64,000 nucleotides of DNA. It comes from Eurosta solidaginis (lineage: Eukaryota > Arthropoda > Insecta > Diptera > Tephritidae). Location: the NCBI RefSeq assembly GCF_040869045.1, contig NC_090320.1, forward strand, positions 118,615,112-118,679,111. The letters run 5' to 3'. A model generated the notes under the pieces. It made no database searches. It was not told the DNA's origin and worked only from the letters and a program-made list of their open reading frames with translations. The position numbers were made by a program, and so were the translations under genes. Below, piece after piece: positions 1-9,550 of the stretch. Numbering within the stretch: the stretch's first letter is position 1; each line of letters opens with the position of its first letter.

Positions 1-1482
1 CGAAAGCTTCTGAAGCCTTCGATAAGTTAAAGCAGCAATTAGCAAACGCGGCCTCATTAGCGTATCCCAGTAAAGGAGCAGAGTTGGCGCTTATGACTGA
101 CGCGTCTGATAAGGCAATGGGAGCAGTGCTCCAGCAACGTGTCAAGAGAGGTTGGCAGCCATTGGGATTTTTCTCGCGTAAGTTCAGCAATACTGAGCGG
201 CGGTATAGTACATACGATCGGAAATTTTTAGCTATATATAAGGCTGTGAAAATTTCCGCTATTTTTTGGAAGGTGCGCAATTTATTATTTATACAGACCC
301 CAAACCGCTGGTACACGCCTTTGAACAGAAATGGGAGAGAATTTCGCCCCGGCAGTCGAGACAACTGGATTTTATTAGTCATTTACGACTAAAATTGAAC
401 ACATCCAAGGAGAAAGCAACGTTGTGGCAGACATTTTATCACGCATTGAGATAGTCAGCGGTGGTACACCGGTAAACTACGAAGCGCTTCGAGACAAACA
501 GATGGAGTGCAGAGAATTGCAGAACCTGTTGAAATCCAATTCTACATCGCTGATGCTGAGTAAGCACAAGTTGCAAAGCCCGGATGTAGAAATTATCTGC
601 GGCAGTTCTACGGGACGACTCCGACTTTATGCGACAAAATCATTTCGTGAAATAGTTTTTAACGCTTTGCTTGTGTTAGCTCATCCGGGTGCCAAAACCA
701 ATATTAAACTAATTGCAAGTAAGTTCGTATGGAAGGGCATGAATTCAGACATTCGAAGGTTGGTAAAAAATTGTCAGCAGTGTCAGCGATGTAAAATTTC
801 GCGCCATACGCGCAGCGAACTTCAGACGTTCACCGTACCAGATAGAAGTTTCGAGCAAATAAACATTGATTTAGTAGGCCCGTTCCAGCAAACGACCGAC
901 CACGCGTATTGCCTCGCCTGCATAGACAGGTACTTCAGATAGGTGGTAGCTATTCCACTAGCCAATATCACGGCTGAAACGGTAGCTAAAGCTTTATTCA
1001 GCGGTTGGATATGCAGGTTTAGGGTGCCTAAATATATAACGACGGATCAGGGACGTCAGCTCGAAAGCGACCTGTTCAATGAAATGACTAGACTTCTTGG
1101 CATTAAGCACTTGCGAACTACGGCTTATCACCCTCAGTCCAATGGTTTAATCGAGCGGTGGCATAGGGTATTTAAAGCAGCGTTGCGGTGTCACGCGGAA
1201 AGTGCTGACTAGATGGATCAGCTTCTGGTAGTTTTGATGGGTTTGAGATCCGCAGTAAAGGAAGATTTAGGAGCGTCAACGGCGGAGCTGGTCTATGGTC
1301 AGACGATGAAGCTACCTGGGGAATTTTTCTTCGAGGCTGACACATCACGAATTAATGAGCACGATTTTTTACAAAAGTTGCGCAGTTACTTTGAAAAATT
1401 TGGACCCATAGCAACAACGACGCACGGAAAGAGCAGTGTGGCAGCAACTTTCAGAATAGCTATATACAGATCATTCTCTTGA
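1..1482 (+). pseudogene. Ty3/gypsy pol remnant (RNase H and integrase)
   Basis: Reading begins at the left edge with the end of the reverse transcriptase. An RNase H domain follows from about 84 (TDASDKAMGAVLQQ, then FSRKFSNTERRYSTYDRKFLAIY), then an integrase with an HHCC-type finger (CQQCQRCKISRH, near 770-810). The integrase core keeps its acidic residues: D in INIDLVGPF, D in TTDQGRQ and E in [10 protein letters not shown] gypsy-type C-terminal stretch (AELVYGQTMKLPGEFF) ends near 1350. Frame changes occur near 250-270 and 400-424, and in-frame TAG codons at 940-942 and 1210-1212 both sit where the family has tryptophan. It is a dead copy truncated by the window; no LTR could be fixed downstream. 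It is related to the gypsy element at 32.7-36.6 kb. Confidence 0.85.
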
Positions 1483-2304
1483 GACGAGTGAAAGTTGTTT
1501 TATCCTTCACCGAAGCAACATCTAATTAATATTCAGTTGTTTAAGCTATTGCATAGATTTTATCGCGGGCTTGGCGACTAAATCAAAAAAAACCGTAACG
1601 GATATTTGTCAAAAAAGATCCGAAAAGGCTCGAAAGGGTTCGAAAATGTTCGCAAAGGTTCGGTGTTAGCAACAGGCCAAATACATAAAATTGGATCTCT
1701 ATCATAAACAGCGGTGGGCACCACTACATTTACAAGGTTACCAAATTGAGAATGTGTTAGTAAACACGAACGCGTAGCGAGCACGAAAGCAAAATCAATT
1801 ATTTATTTAGTTTGATTTCAATGCTTGAACGATGAACACGCATCACGCGCACTCTTTGATACTCTGTTTTAAGCGCGCGTGCGATACTTCGTTACCGTAC
1901 GACCATCGAAATCAAACTAAAAGAGCTGTCGTTGATTTTCACGAAGTAGCCATTGTGCAATCGCTTATCGTATACAATGTATACTATACATATATGGTCG
2001 CTTACAAGCCAACCTAATAAAACCGCACTGCGTTTTTTTAGCGCACGCAAACAACCGGCGTTTTTTGCCCTAACCCAAATAAGCATGCGTTGCGACAATG
2101 TAAAGCATATGTGCAAACGTCAAATCTAAATGTCACGCAGAACAAAAATTGGAAATCGAGTTAGGTTTTCATGCAGCAAATTCAATTTAAATTGCTCTCA
2201 TACAAGTTGTATGTGCATGAGACATTTTTGACAGAAAATGACTTGCGTGCGTTTATATTAGGTTGGCTTGTTAGCAGGTGCGAAGCTCCGCCCACCCCGG
2301 ATCA
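1483..2304. other. Non-coding flank with two inverted repeats
   Basis: No convincing gene. A perfect 14-bp inverted repeat lies at 1806-1819 and 1908-1921 (tttagtttgatttc and its complement, 88-bp spacer). A longer imperfect one pairs 2004-2021 (acaagccaacctaataaa) with 2252-2271, differing by a 2-base insertion. These could be the remains of the LTR of the gypsy copy to the left or of a small inverted-repeat element. No LTR boundary can be placed because no second copy is in the window. Confidence 0.5.
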
Positions 2305-3419
2305 TAAAGTTAAAGTTAAAGTGAATGTTAAAGCTAAAGCGAAAGTTAAAGTTAAAAATAAAGTTAAAGTTAAAGTTAAAGTGAAAGTTAAAGTTAAAGT
2401 TAAGGTTAAAGTTAAAGTTAAAGTGAATGTTAAAGTGAAAGCGAAAGTGAAAGTTAAAGTTAAAAATAAAGTTAAAGTTAAAGTGAAAGCTAAAGTTAAA
2501 GTTAAGGTTAAAGTTAAAGTTAAAGTCAAAGTTAAAGTTAAGGTTAAAGTTAAAGTTAAAGTGAATGTTAAAGTGAAAGCGAAAGTTAAAGTTAAATTTA
2601 AAAATAAAGTTAAATTTAAAGTTAAGGTTAAAGTTAAAGTTAAAGTTAAGGTTAAAGTTAAAGTTAAAGTGAATGTTAAAATTAAAGCGAAAGTTAAAGT
2701 TAAAGTTAAGGTTAAAGTTAAAGTCAAAGTTAAAGTTAAAGTTAAGGTTAAAGTTAAAGTTAAAGTTGAATTTAAAGTTAAAGTTAAAGTGAATGTTAAA
2801 GTGAAAGCGAAAGTTAAAGTTAAAGTTAAAAATAAAGTTAAAGTTAAAGTGAAAGCTAAAGTTAAAGTTAAAGTTAAGGTTAAAGTTAAAGTTAAGGTTA
2901 AAGTTAAAGTTAAAGTCAAAGTTAAAGTTAAAGTTAAGGTTAAAGTTAAAGTTAAAGTTAAAGTTAAAGTTAAAGTGAATGTTAAAGTGAAAGCGAAAGT
3001 TAAAGTTAAAAATAAAGTCAAAGTTAAAGTTAAAGTGAAACTCAAAGTTAAAGTTAAAGTTAAGGTTAAAGTTAAAGTTAAAGTTAAAGTCAAAGTTAAA
3101 GTTAAGGTTAAAGTTAAAGTTGAAGTTAAATTTAAAGCTAAAGTTAAAGTTAAAGTGAATGTTAAAGTTAAAGCGAAAGTTAAGGTTAAAAATAAAGTTA
3201 AAGTTAAAATGAAAGTTAAATTTAAAGTCAAAGTTAAAGTTAAAGCTAAGGTTAAAGTCAAAGTTAAAGTTGAAATTAAAGTTAAAGTTAAATTTAAAGT
3301 TAAAGTTAAAGTGAATGTTAAAGTTAAAGTTAAAGTTTAAAATAACAGTGAATGTTAAAGTTAAAGTGAAAGTTAAAGTTAAAGTTAAAAATAAAGTTAA
3401 AGTTAAAGTGAAAGTTAAA
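2305..3419. repeat. GTTAAA hexamer satellite, about 1.1 kb
   Basis: An almost uninterrupted array of a 6-base unit (GTTAAA) with point variants (GTGAAA, GCTAAA, GTCAAA, GTTAAG, AATAAA). Because 6 is a multiple of 3 it stays open in two frames: Lys-Val dipeptides on + and Thr-Leu dipeptides on -. Neither is likely to be a real protein. A variant unit GTGAATGTTAAA recurs at 2321, 2423, 2561, 2669, 2789, 2975, 3155 and 3311, giving intervals of 102, 138, 108, 120, 186, 180 and 156 bases, all multiples of six. The next copy at 3348 is out of phase (37 bases), after a disrupted unit near 3335-3347. This suggests growth by duplication of multi-unit blocks. Confidence 0.95.
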
Positions 3420-4632
3420 TATTAACTTCTCATTTATTCAATAAAAGTAAAAAATTTGTTTTCTTATCGGTCACCACGCTTAAAAAGGTTAACCTGAATT
3501 AATATCAAAGACAAAACTTGAATTAATATCAAAGAAAACAAACTGTTGCATAAATATTATAATTGCATAAGTTGATAATATGCAATAGCTTTACCGCGGC
3601 AGTCCCCGAGTGCCACACGTCCTTTTTTTTATACTTTTTCTTCTAATAAATTACTTTATTTGTTCCTTTAATACATCCTGAACTTATAATTAAAATATAA
3701 AAAAATCCACTGGATTCCTTATGTCCCTTTCACTTGCGGTATGTAACTAATTAATGCTGATATTTCACATCAGTAGTGATAAGATGTAGAAAAGTACGAA
3801 AATTAAAAAAAAGTAAACATTGTGTAAAATGCGCGTGGTACCGGAAATATTTAATAAGTTTTGCAAGCCGTAAATCAGTAGCAGTTAGTATCACTATGTA
3901 ATTTTGTAGTTATGGTTCCTAGCATTTTATTTTGATCTGAGAAAATTTCGTTAACGAAAACGACCACTTTTATTTTAAAGTTGCTTAAAGTTTTAACCAT
4001 CACGAATTTGACAATATATTTATGACACGTAACCACTAGCCATTATAGATATGTTTATGTTAGAGCAAAGTATGAATTTGCCAAGTATTGTAAATGGCTC
4101 TGGTATGCCCACTAAACTCTCAATACCAAGGTCGCACAAAAAGCGGCTAACTCATCAAGATTTGGTGAGAACCTTTACTTTATGACTGTAACTGTTTTAT
4201 AGCTGCTTGCCACAGTTGCCACACCACTTTTAAATATGGACTTGAAGCCAATTCATCACCATTCAATTTAATAAAAATTGCATTTACGTATTCTGAACTC
4301 TTTAAAATTGTGGTGTCGGTTTGCAAAGATTTCCATCGGACAAGCAATTGACATTAAAAAAATTTAAGGCGCGATAACCTCCGAAGAGCTTTTAGGCCGA
4401 GCATCTCATTCAATTGCCTCGTGCTCCTTTTAATTTTTCCTACAAATTGGCGGGACGGGACGTACTTGTTTTATGTCGACTCCGAACGGCGTCTGCTAGG
4501 CAGATAAGTTTCCACTGAGAGCATACAGACCTAATACGTGTATGTTTCTTAAGAATGTTCTAAGCAAAAGTATATACATTTGGGAAAGCTGTCTTCGCTT
4601 ATTTTGCATACTTCAAGCCATTTTTCTTTCAA
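3420..4632. other. AT-rich intergenic stretch
   Basis: Nothing recognisable. No open frame of note, no inverted repeat that I could match elsewhere, and no retroelement motif. A short GC-richer patch near 4370-4500 has no coding similarity that I recognise. Confidence 0.5.
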
Positions 4633-4645
4633 AAAAGCGATTTTC
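4633..4645. repeat. Left 13-bp direct repeat of the composite element
   Basis: The bases aaaagcgattttc here are identical to those at 5734-5746 and bracket the composite tRNA-like block. A 13-bp length fits target-primed retrotransposition better than most DNA transposases. Confidence 0.75.
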
Positions 4646-5733
4646 AATTGTTTTTGTTTTTATCGGCCTATTGATAAATCATTCAAGGTTCGATTCGAGC
4701 TCAAGGCCAGAACAATAATTTTTTTCTAATGATAATTATTGTTATTTTTTAATTTTTCTAAATTTGAAAAATTGTATTTTGTTTTTGGAATAGTAAGTAG
4801 AAAATTTTTTCAGACAACCTGCCATAGCTGCGCAGATAGATCCATTTCGAAGGGTGCTAAGCCTTCATCATCAGTACGCTTTAGGCATGCTGCATAACCG
4901 TTTAGCTATACAGCTGTGGTTTGTTTGACTGGAAAATTTGCTACTTCTATTCCTTTTTACCAACTATATTTATTCAGTGTTGCGCCATCTGGTGCAAATC
5001 ACTGATAATGCTGGATTTTTGTTTATTATCAATTACTTTGTTTGACATTCCCAAGTGCTCATGGTTTATTAACAATTGTTTTTGTTTTTATCGGCCTATT
5101 GATAAATGATTCAAGGTTCGATTCGAGCTCAAGGCCAGAACAATAATTTTTTTCTAATGATAATTATTGTTATTTATTAATTTTTCTAAATTTGAAAAAT
5201 TGTATTTTGTTTTTGGAATAGTAAGTCGAACATTTTTACAGACAACCTGCTATAGCTGCGCAGATAGGTCCATTTCGAAGGGTGCTAAGCCTTCATCATC
5301 AGTACGCCTTAGGCATGCTGCGCTAACCATTTAGCTATACAGCGACGGTTTGTTTGACTGGAAAATTTGCTACTTCTATTCCTTTTTACCAACTATATTT
5401 ATTCAGTGTTGCGCCATCTGGAGCAAATCACCGATAATGCTGGATTTTTATTTATTGTCAATTACTTTGTTTGACATTCCCAAGTTTCCAAACAAACCAC
5501 CGCTGTATAGCTAAATGGTTAGCGCAGCATGCCTAAAGCGTACTGATTATGAAGGCTTAGCACCCTTCGAAATGGATCTATCTGCGTAGCTATGGCAGGT
5601 TGTCTGAAACAATTTTCTACTTACTATTCCAAAAACAAAATACAATTTTTCAAATTTAGAAAAATTAAAAAATAACAATAAATATCATTAGAAAAAAATT
5701 ATTGTTCTGGCCTTGGGCTCGAATCGAACCTTG
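4646..5733. mobile_element. Composite tRNA-like repeat: two direct units and one inverted
   Basis: Unit 1 is about 4646-5072 and unit 2 about 5073-5484 (period 428). Unit 3 is an inverted partial copy, about 5487-5733. The whole block is bounded by the same 13 bases (aaaagcgattttc) at 4633-4645 and 5734-5746, as expected of a target-site duplication around one insertion. Read on the minus strand, units 1 and 2 contain an exact tRNA A-box (TRGCNNARYGG) at 4898-4908 and 5327-5337; unit 3 has it on + at 5508-5518. A D-arm-like stem (GCTA/TAGC) surrounds it. A weak B-box-like TTCGAAA lies about 57 bases downstream, and a better B-box-like GGTTCGATTC lies at the other end on the opposite strand. 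A fourth unit is at 49 kb. Class is inferred: tRNA-derived SINE or retrozyme-like repeat. Confidence 0.75.
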
Positions 5734-5746
5734 AAAAGCGATTTTC
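5734..5746. repeat. Right 13-bp direct repeat of the composite element
   Basis: Second copy of aaaagcgattttc, directly after the inverted unit. It shows that the direct and inverted units arrived as one insertion, or that the internal rearrangement happened without disturbing the flanks. Confidence 0.75.
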
Positions 5747-6195
5747 TGAAAACCGTTTGTATTCACACATTTCCAATGCTTGCCTATCAGTTTTTCTCTT
5801 TTATTTAAAATAATTATGAAGGCAATCGACTCATATCCGTTTACATAAAGACTATCAAAATCAGAAAAAAGCGTAACATTTTCCAATCTGGTAGCTCGAT
5901 TTTGATGAAATTGACATTGTCCCCGCAAAAGCTAAAATATGCCCGACATTTCGAAAAAGATGCCCCTAAAAAATTATAATTTTGGTTTTGACAACTGAAA
6001 AATTTTCCTTTTGTGATCTAGATTGCTTTAGTTCTATTCGAGACGACTCATAAAACAAAAAGTGAAGCAATTCAGAGCAAGAAAGTTAGTAATTAAACAC
6101 GATTATGTGAAATACTTCAACCTGGCGTAAGCTAGAGCAGCTCATTAAACGAAACTTTTTTGTACCATGCTACCTATGTATTTATGTTTTTAATT
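5747..6195. other. AT-rich spacer
   Basis: No coding, structural or repeat signal that I can support between the composite repeat and the SINE-like copy at 6.2 kb. Confidence 0.4.
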
Positions 6196-6213
6196 TTAAT
6201 GCCCCAGCAATAT

Positions 6214-6410
6214 ATATATAGCTTCTATAACCCAATTGTCAACCTCACCTACCCGTGACGTTTCCTGTTTCTTTAACAGCCGGGGCTCTGGCGTCCCCAA
6301 GTTCCTCATGGATCTAGGGGGTGGAAGGGCGTAGGGTGGCCTATAAGGTTCCATGAGGTCATTCCAAATCGTTCCCGAGATGGTCTGGATAATAAAGCCC
6401 ATCTTTTCTC
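6214..6410 (+). mobile_element. SINE-like element, diverged copy lacking its tail
   Basis: Shares with the insert at 7162-7445 the stretch agcttct..aacccaattgtc near its start, a GGGGGTGG-type patch in the middle, and aaatcgttcccgagatggtc near 6366-6385. It lacks the CAA-repeat tail of the other copy and runs straight into decayed LINE sequence. Non-coding. Confidence 0.6.
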
Positions 6411-7853
6411 TGCTTAACTACTGCGCTGAAAACATATATACGCTTCGAAACAATCTTTTATTATACCCCTGCATAAGAAAGGTAATAGGGCAAAAGTTGA
6501 GAACTACAGGGCTATTGCTAAACTTTAAGCTACTCCTACAGTTTTTAAACAGATTGTTACCAGTCAACTTCAATATCAGTGCTCTTCCTTTTATCTCCAT
6601 GCCAACGCGGTTTCATCCATCAAAGGTCAACCACTACAAACTTGCTTGCATTTACCTCTATAGTTATGAAAGAATTTTTAGCGATCAAGCAAACGGATGT
6701 CATTTACACTGATCAGCAAAGTATTCGATACCATCAACCATGAGTTATTTATTCATAAGCTTGATTTACTGTGCTTTCCGTTTCATCCATTAATGAAGCT
6801 GAAAATCTATCTTTCTAACCGGACCCAAAAAGTCTTGCTCAGGGAAGTCATATAGGCCCTTTGCTCTTTCCTTATTCATAAATGACTTGCCACAGATAAT
6901 ATTACATTCCCATACCATAATGTATACGGATGATGTAAAACTTTGCTACACTTACTGTCCTACCGATTTGAGTTCCTTGGATCTTCTTCAGGCCGATCTA
7001 GACTCGTTCCAGTGTTGGTGCACAACAAATTTACTAAACTTAACAAATTGCTTTAAATGTAAGCATATGACATTTCACTGAATGAAGCCAGTTTTGAAAC
7101 CTTATATAATAGATGGTACCCCTTTGGAGCGTATATCTATGGCAAATGATCTAGGTGTCCTGAGATTCAAGGGGTTGTGTAGCGCATTTCATAGCTTCTC
7201 CAACCCAATTGTCAACCTCACCTTCGAGCGGCGAATCCCGTTTCATTAAGATGGAACTTGGGGGTGGGGAGGGAGGGATGGCCTGAAGGTTTAATGTGGC
7301 CATATAAATCGTTCCCGAGATGGTCGGGCTAATACCTTAATGGTGCTGTGTTACCGAAGCGTACTGGATCCGGCAAAGGACCATCACATCGATAACACTC
7401 GCCAAAGCCTTCGCGGAGTAACATTATCGCTACAACAACAACAACATCTAGGTGTCCTTTTTGATCCGAAACTGAGTTTTAACATGCATATTTCATCTAT
7501 TGCCAAAAAACGTTGGGTCTACTTGGATTTGTTAAAAGATGGGCTAAAGAGTTCGATGATCCGTACCTCACTAAAATTCTTCTCACATCGCTGGTCCGTC
7601 CAATACTCGAGTATTGCTCATGCGTTTGATGCCCTGTTTCTCAAAATCATATAAATCATATTCGCATTACGTGATCTTAATTGGGACTCGAACCTTCACC
7701 TTCTTCCATAGAGAAGTAGACTTCTTCTTATTAGTTTACCCACTCTGGAAAACCAGAGAATATTACTTGGGGTATTGTTCATCCATAAGCTCATTATTGG
7801 AGACATTGATTGCTGACCTTCCCAGGCGTTTGTATTTTGCGGTTCCTCCTTGA
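6411..7853 (+). pseudogene. Decayed LINE reverse transcriptase, split by a SINE-like insert
   Basis: Fragments in shifting frames recall an APE-type non-LTR reverse transcriptase. There is a KKGNRAKVENYR-type motif near 6475-6520, an HQRSTTTNLLAF-like patch near 6610-6650, and a degraded TD-SKxFDTINHE box near 6700-6745. LFINDLPQ follows near 6870, MYTDDVKLCY (the YxDD region, reading YTDD) near 6920, and DLGVLFDPKLSFNMHIS near 7450-7490 continuing to about 7850. The frame is broken many times and by the insert at 7162-7445. The clade looks closest to the CR1-like LINE at 16.6-20.8 kb. Confidence 0.75.
7162..7445 (+). mobile_element. SINE-like insertion with CAA-repeat tail
   Basis: A 284-base insert flanked by identical 13-bp target duplications, atctaggtgtcct at 7149-7161 and 7446-7458, which interrupt the LINE codons for DLGVL. 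It ends in gctacaacaacaac. LINE-A copies in this window end with the same gctacaacaac tail (minus strand, 26935 and 28951), so LINE-A or a relative is a plausible mobilising partner. No coding capacity and no clear A-box/B-box pair. A related copy is at 6214-6410. Confidence 0.8.
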
Positions 7854-8327
7854 GATACACACTACATTTCTTTTTATTTACCCCTTTGTCGCCGAAACTT
7901 TGCTAAAAATAATCACTGCTTATCTTGTGCTCGCATGACTTGTATAGCTGTATCAGTCTTGAAGGTACTTTACTTATCGGCGGCATATTTGCACATCATT
8001 TGCCGCCATTTTACTACAAAATCACTGTAATTATAAAAATTACCAAAAATTAAAGGTTTCCAATATAATAAGCTTTTTTTTGAAATAGAAATTTTTGATA
8101 AAGTCATAAATTTTTACCAAACACAAAAAAAAATTTTAATATATGTTATTATTTATAAATTTAAATAAAATTAAAAGTAATAGCGAACATTTCAAAGAAA
8201 AAATCATGAGAATCGGTTAATTTTTGACAAAGCAATTGTATGCTGATATGCATTGGATCAATATATAGGGGAAAAAAATATTCAAAAATTCATATCTCGA
8301 AAACAACGAATTTTGGCTAATAGGCAT
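7854..8327. other. AT-rich spacer
   Basis: No gene or repeat that I can support. Confidence 0.4.
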
Positions 8328-8744
8328 TTAGCCAGGTTGAAATAAAAACTGTTCACTCAATATAGAATTAGGCCAGGTTTGCTTGGTTATCCCGCAGGTG
8401 TCCGAGGAATACCAGCTGGAGGCAGCTAACTCCTTGAATCTGCTATGTATGTTACTTTTAATTGATGTAAGTGGAGGATGCATCTCTACTGCCTCTATCA
8501 TTGCAAGTTCGTCTGCCTTTTCGTTGCCCTCTATGTTCATGTGATCAGGTATCCATATGAGGGTTATGCTTGCGAAGTTAGCTGCGGCTTGAAGCACATC
8601 CAGAACACTGGATCTATGCCTGTCGTCGATCACTACGTGCTCGATTTGGTTTCGTTTTCTTACTATTAAGTGAATTTTCTCTTCTGAGTAATGCGGTCTT
8701 ATTCGTTGGAAAGTTGGCATATAGTTCACTTTTGGTCGGCCCAT
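8328..8744 (-). pseudogene. LINE RNase H fragment
   Basis: The frame encodes SITLIWIPDHMNIEGNEKAD, the C-terminal RNase H signature of LINEs of the I/LOA/R1 type, where the final Asp of GNEKAD is a catalytic residue. A tail resembling the usual post-RNase H segment follows. The upstream half on the minus strand (8745-9300) is too decayed to read; only scattered patches remain. Orientation is opposite to the LINE piece at 9480-9550 / 11569-12066, so this is a separate insertion. Confidence 0.7.
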
Positions 8745-9479
8745 AAGGATAAACTGCCTCTTTACTTATTCTAACCTAAGCATATATATTTCAAAGACTT
8801 TTCTGCGGAAAGCCAAAGAAAAGGTTGATCGCATCCCAAAATTGTGACCCCTTTGTAACATGTTGAGAAATTGAAGGTAGAGCAGATGCCTATCGTTTAT
8901 GAATAACAATTGATAATTGCAAGAGTGGGTTTGTGCTCATTCTTTTTTTCTGAAATGTTTGAAACTGCGTTAGGCTATGCTGACCGATGGCATCTGATCG
9001 ATAGTAACTGTACCTCTCAGTACCTGTGATTAATGAAGATGTATATTTTACAGATGGCGTCGAAGTGGTTATTCACAGAGGAAAGGACATTTCATCATGA
9101 TGTGTTGGCTAGGTTATATATCAGTCCATATATTGTGATATAGGTTTATTATTATTCCTTGTGCTCAGAAGAGGTTATTCATGGTGGGAGCTTGGGTAGA
9201 CTCCATATCATACAAGAGTGAGGCCTTGTGATCGATTTGGTTCCAAAGATTCGGCTAAGAAGTGTTGAGATTGGCCACATTTAGCCGATAGTTGGGCCAT
9301 TGATAATGCAATTAGATCCGTGTTTGACACCATGAGGTTGAGTCTTCCATTGACAGGTAAACACATTAAATCATATTGAATTCCAGGTATACGCCCTCAG
9401 GACATAGCAGCATAGCGCTATCTAATATAGAGAGAACGGACTATATTAACCGTACCTGAGCTTCGAAGGGCATCTGGGG
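8745..9479. other. Decayed sequence, probably LINE-derived
   Basis: No frame longer than a few dozen codons and no motif that I would defend. Flanked by RNase H fragments of two LINEs in opposite orientation. Confidence 0.4.
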
Positions 9480-9550
9480 CCACAGTAGAGTAGATGGGTT
9501 AGCGCAAGGACGCGAAAATCGTGGTACATACTTTGCACGTGTAAACCGAT
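9480..9550 (+). pseudogene. LINE RNase H, left part ending in the TDG motif
   Basis: The last codons before the transposon end read V-stop-T-D (9539-9550), matching VYTDGS of RNase H with TAC changed to TAA. The domain resumes after the transposon at 11569 with DGSK. So the TIR element at 9551-11568 was inserted exactly at the catalytic Asp codon. Upstream sequence is decayed. Confidence 0.65.

Noticed and set aside
2171..3340. A 389-codon + frame of Lys-Val repeats and a 319-codon - frame of Thr-Leu repeats
   Set aside because: Both arise because the array unit is six bases long without stops in those frames. No independent coding signal; treated as satellite DNA.
4860..5310. A complete hammerhead ribozyme
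   Set aside because: The core order is present, but an extra base, a missing stem III and a mutated copy prevent a firm call; kept only as a low-confidence observation.
4646..5733. Functional tRNA genes in the tRNA-like repeat
   Set aside because: A-box is exact but the B-box is weak, no acceptor stem can be drawn and copies vary in the loops. Called a tRNA-like repeat only.
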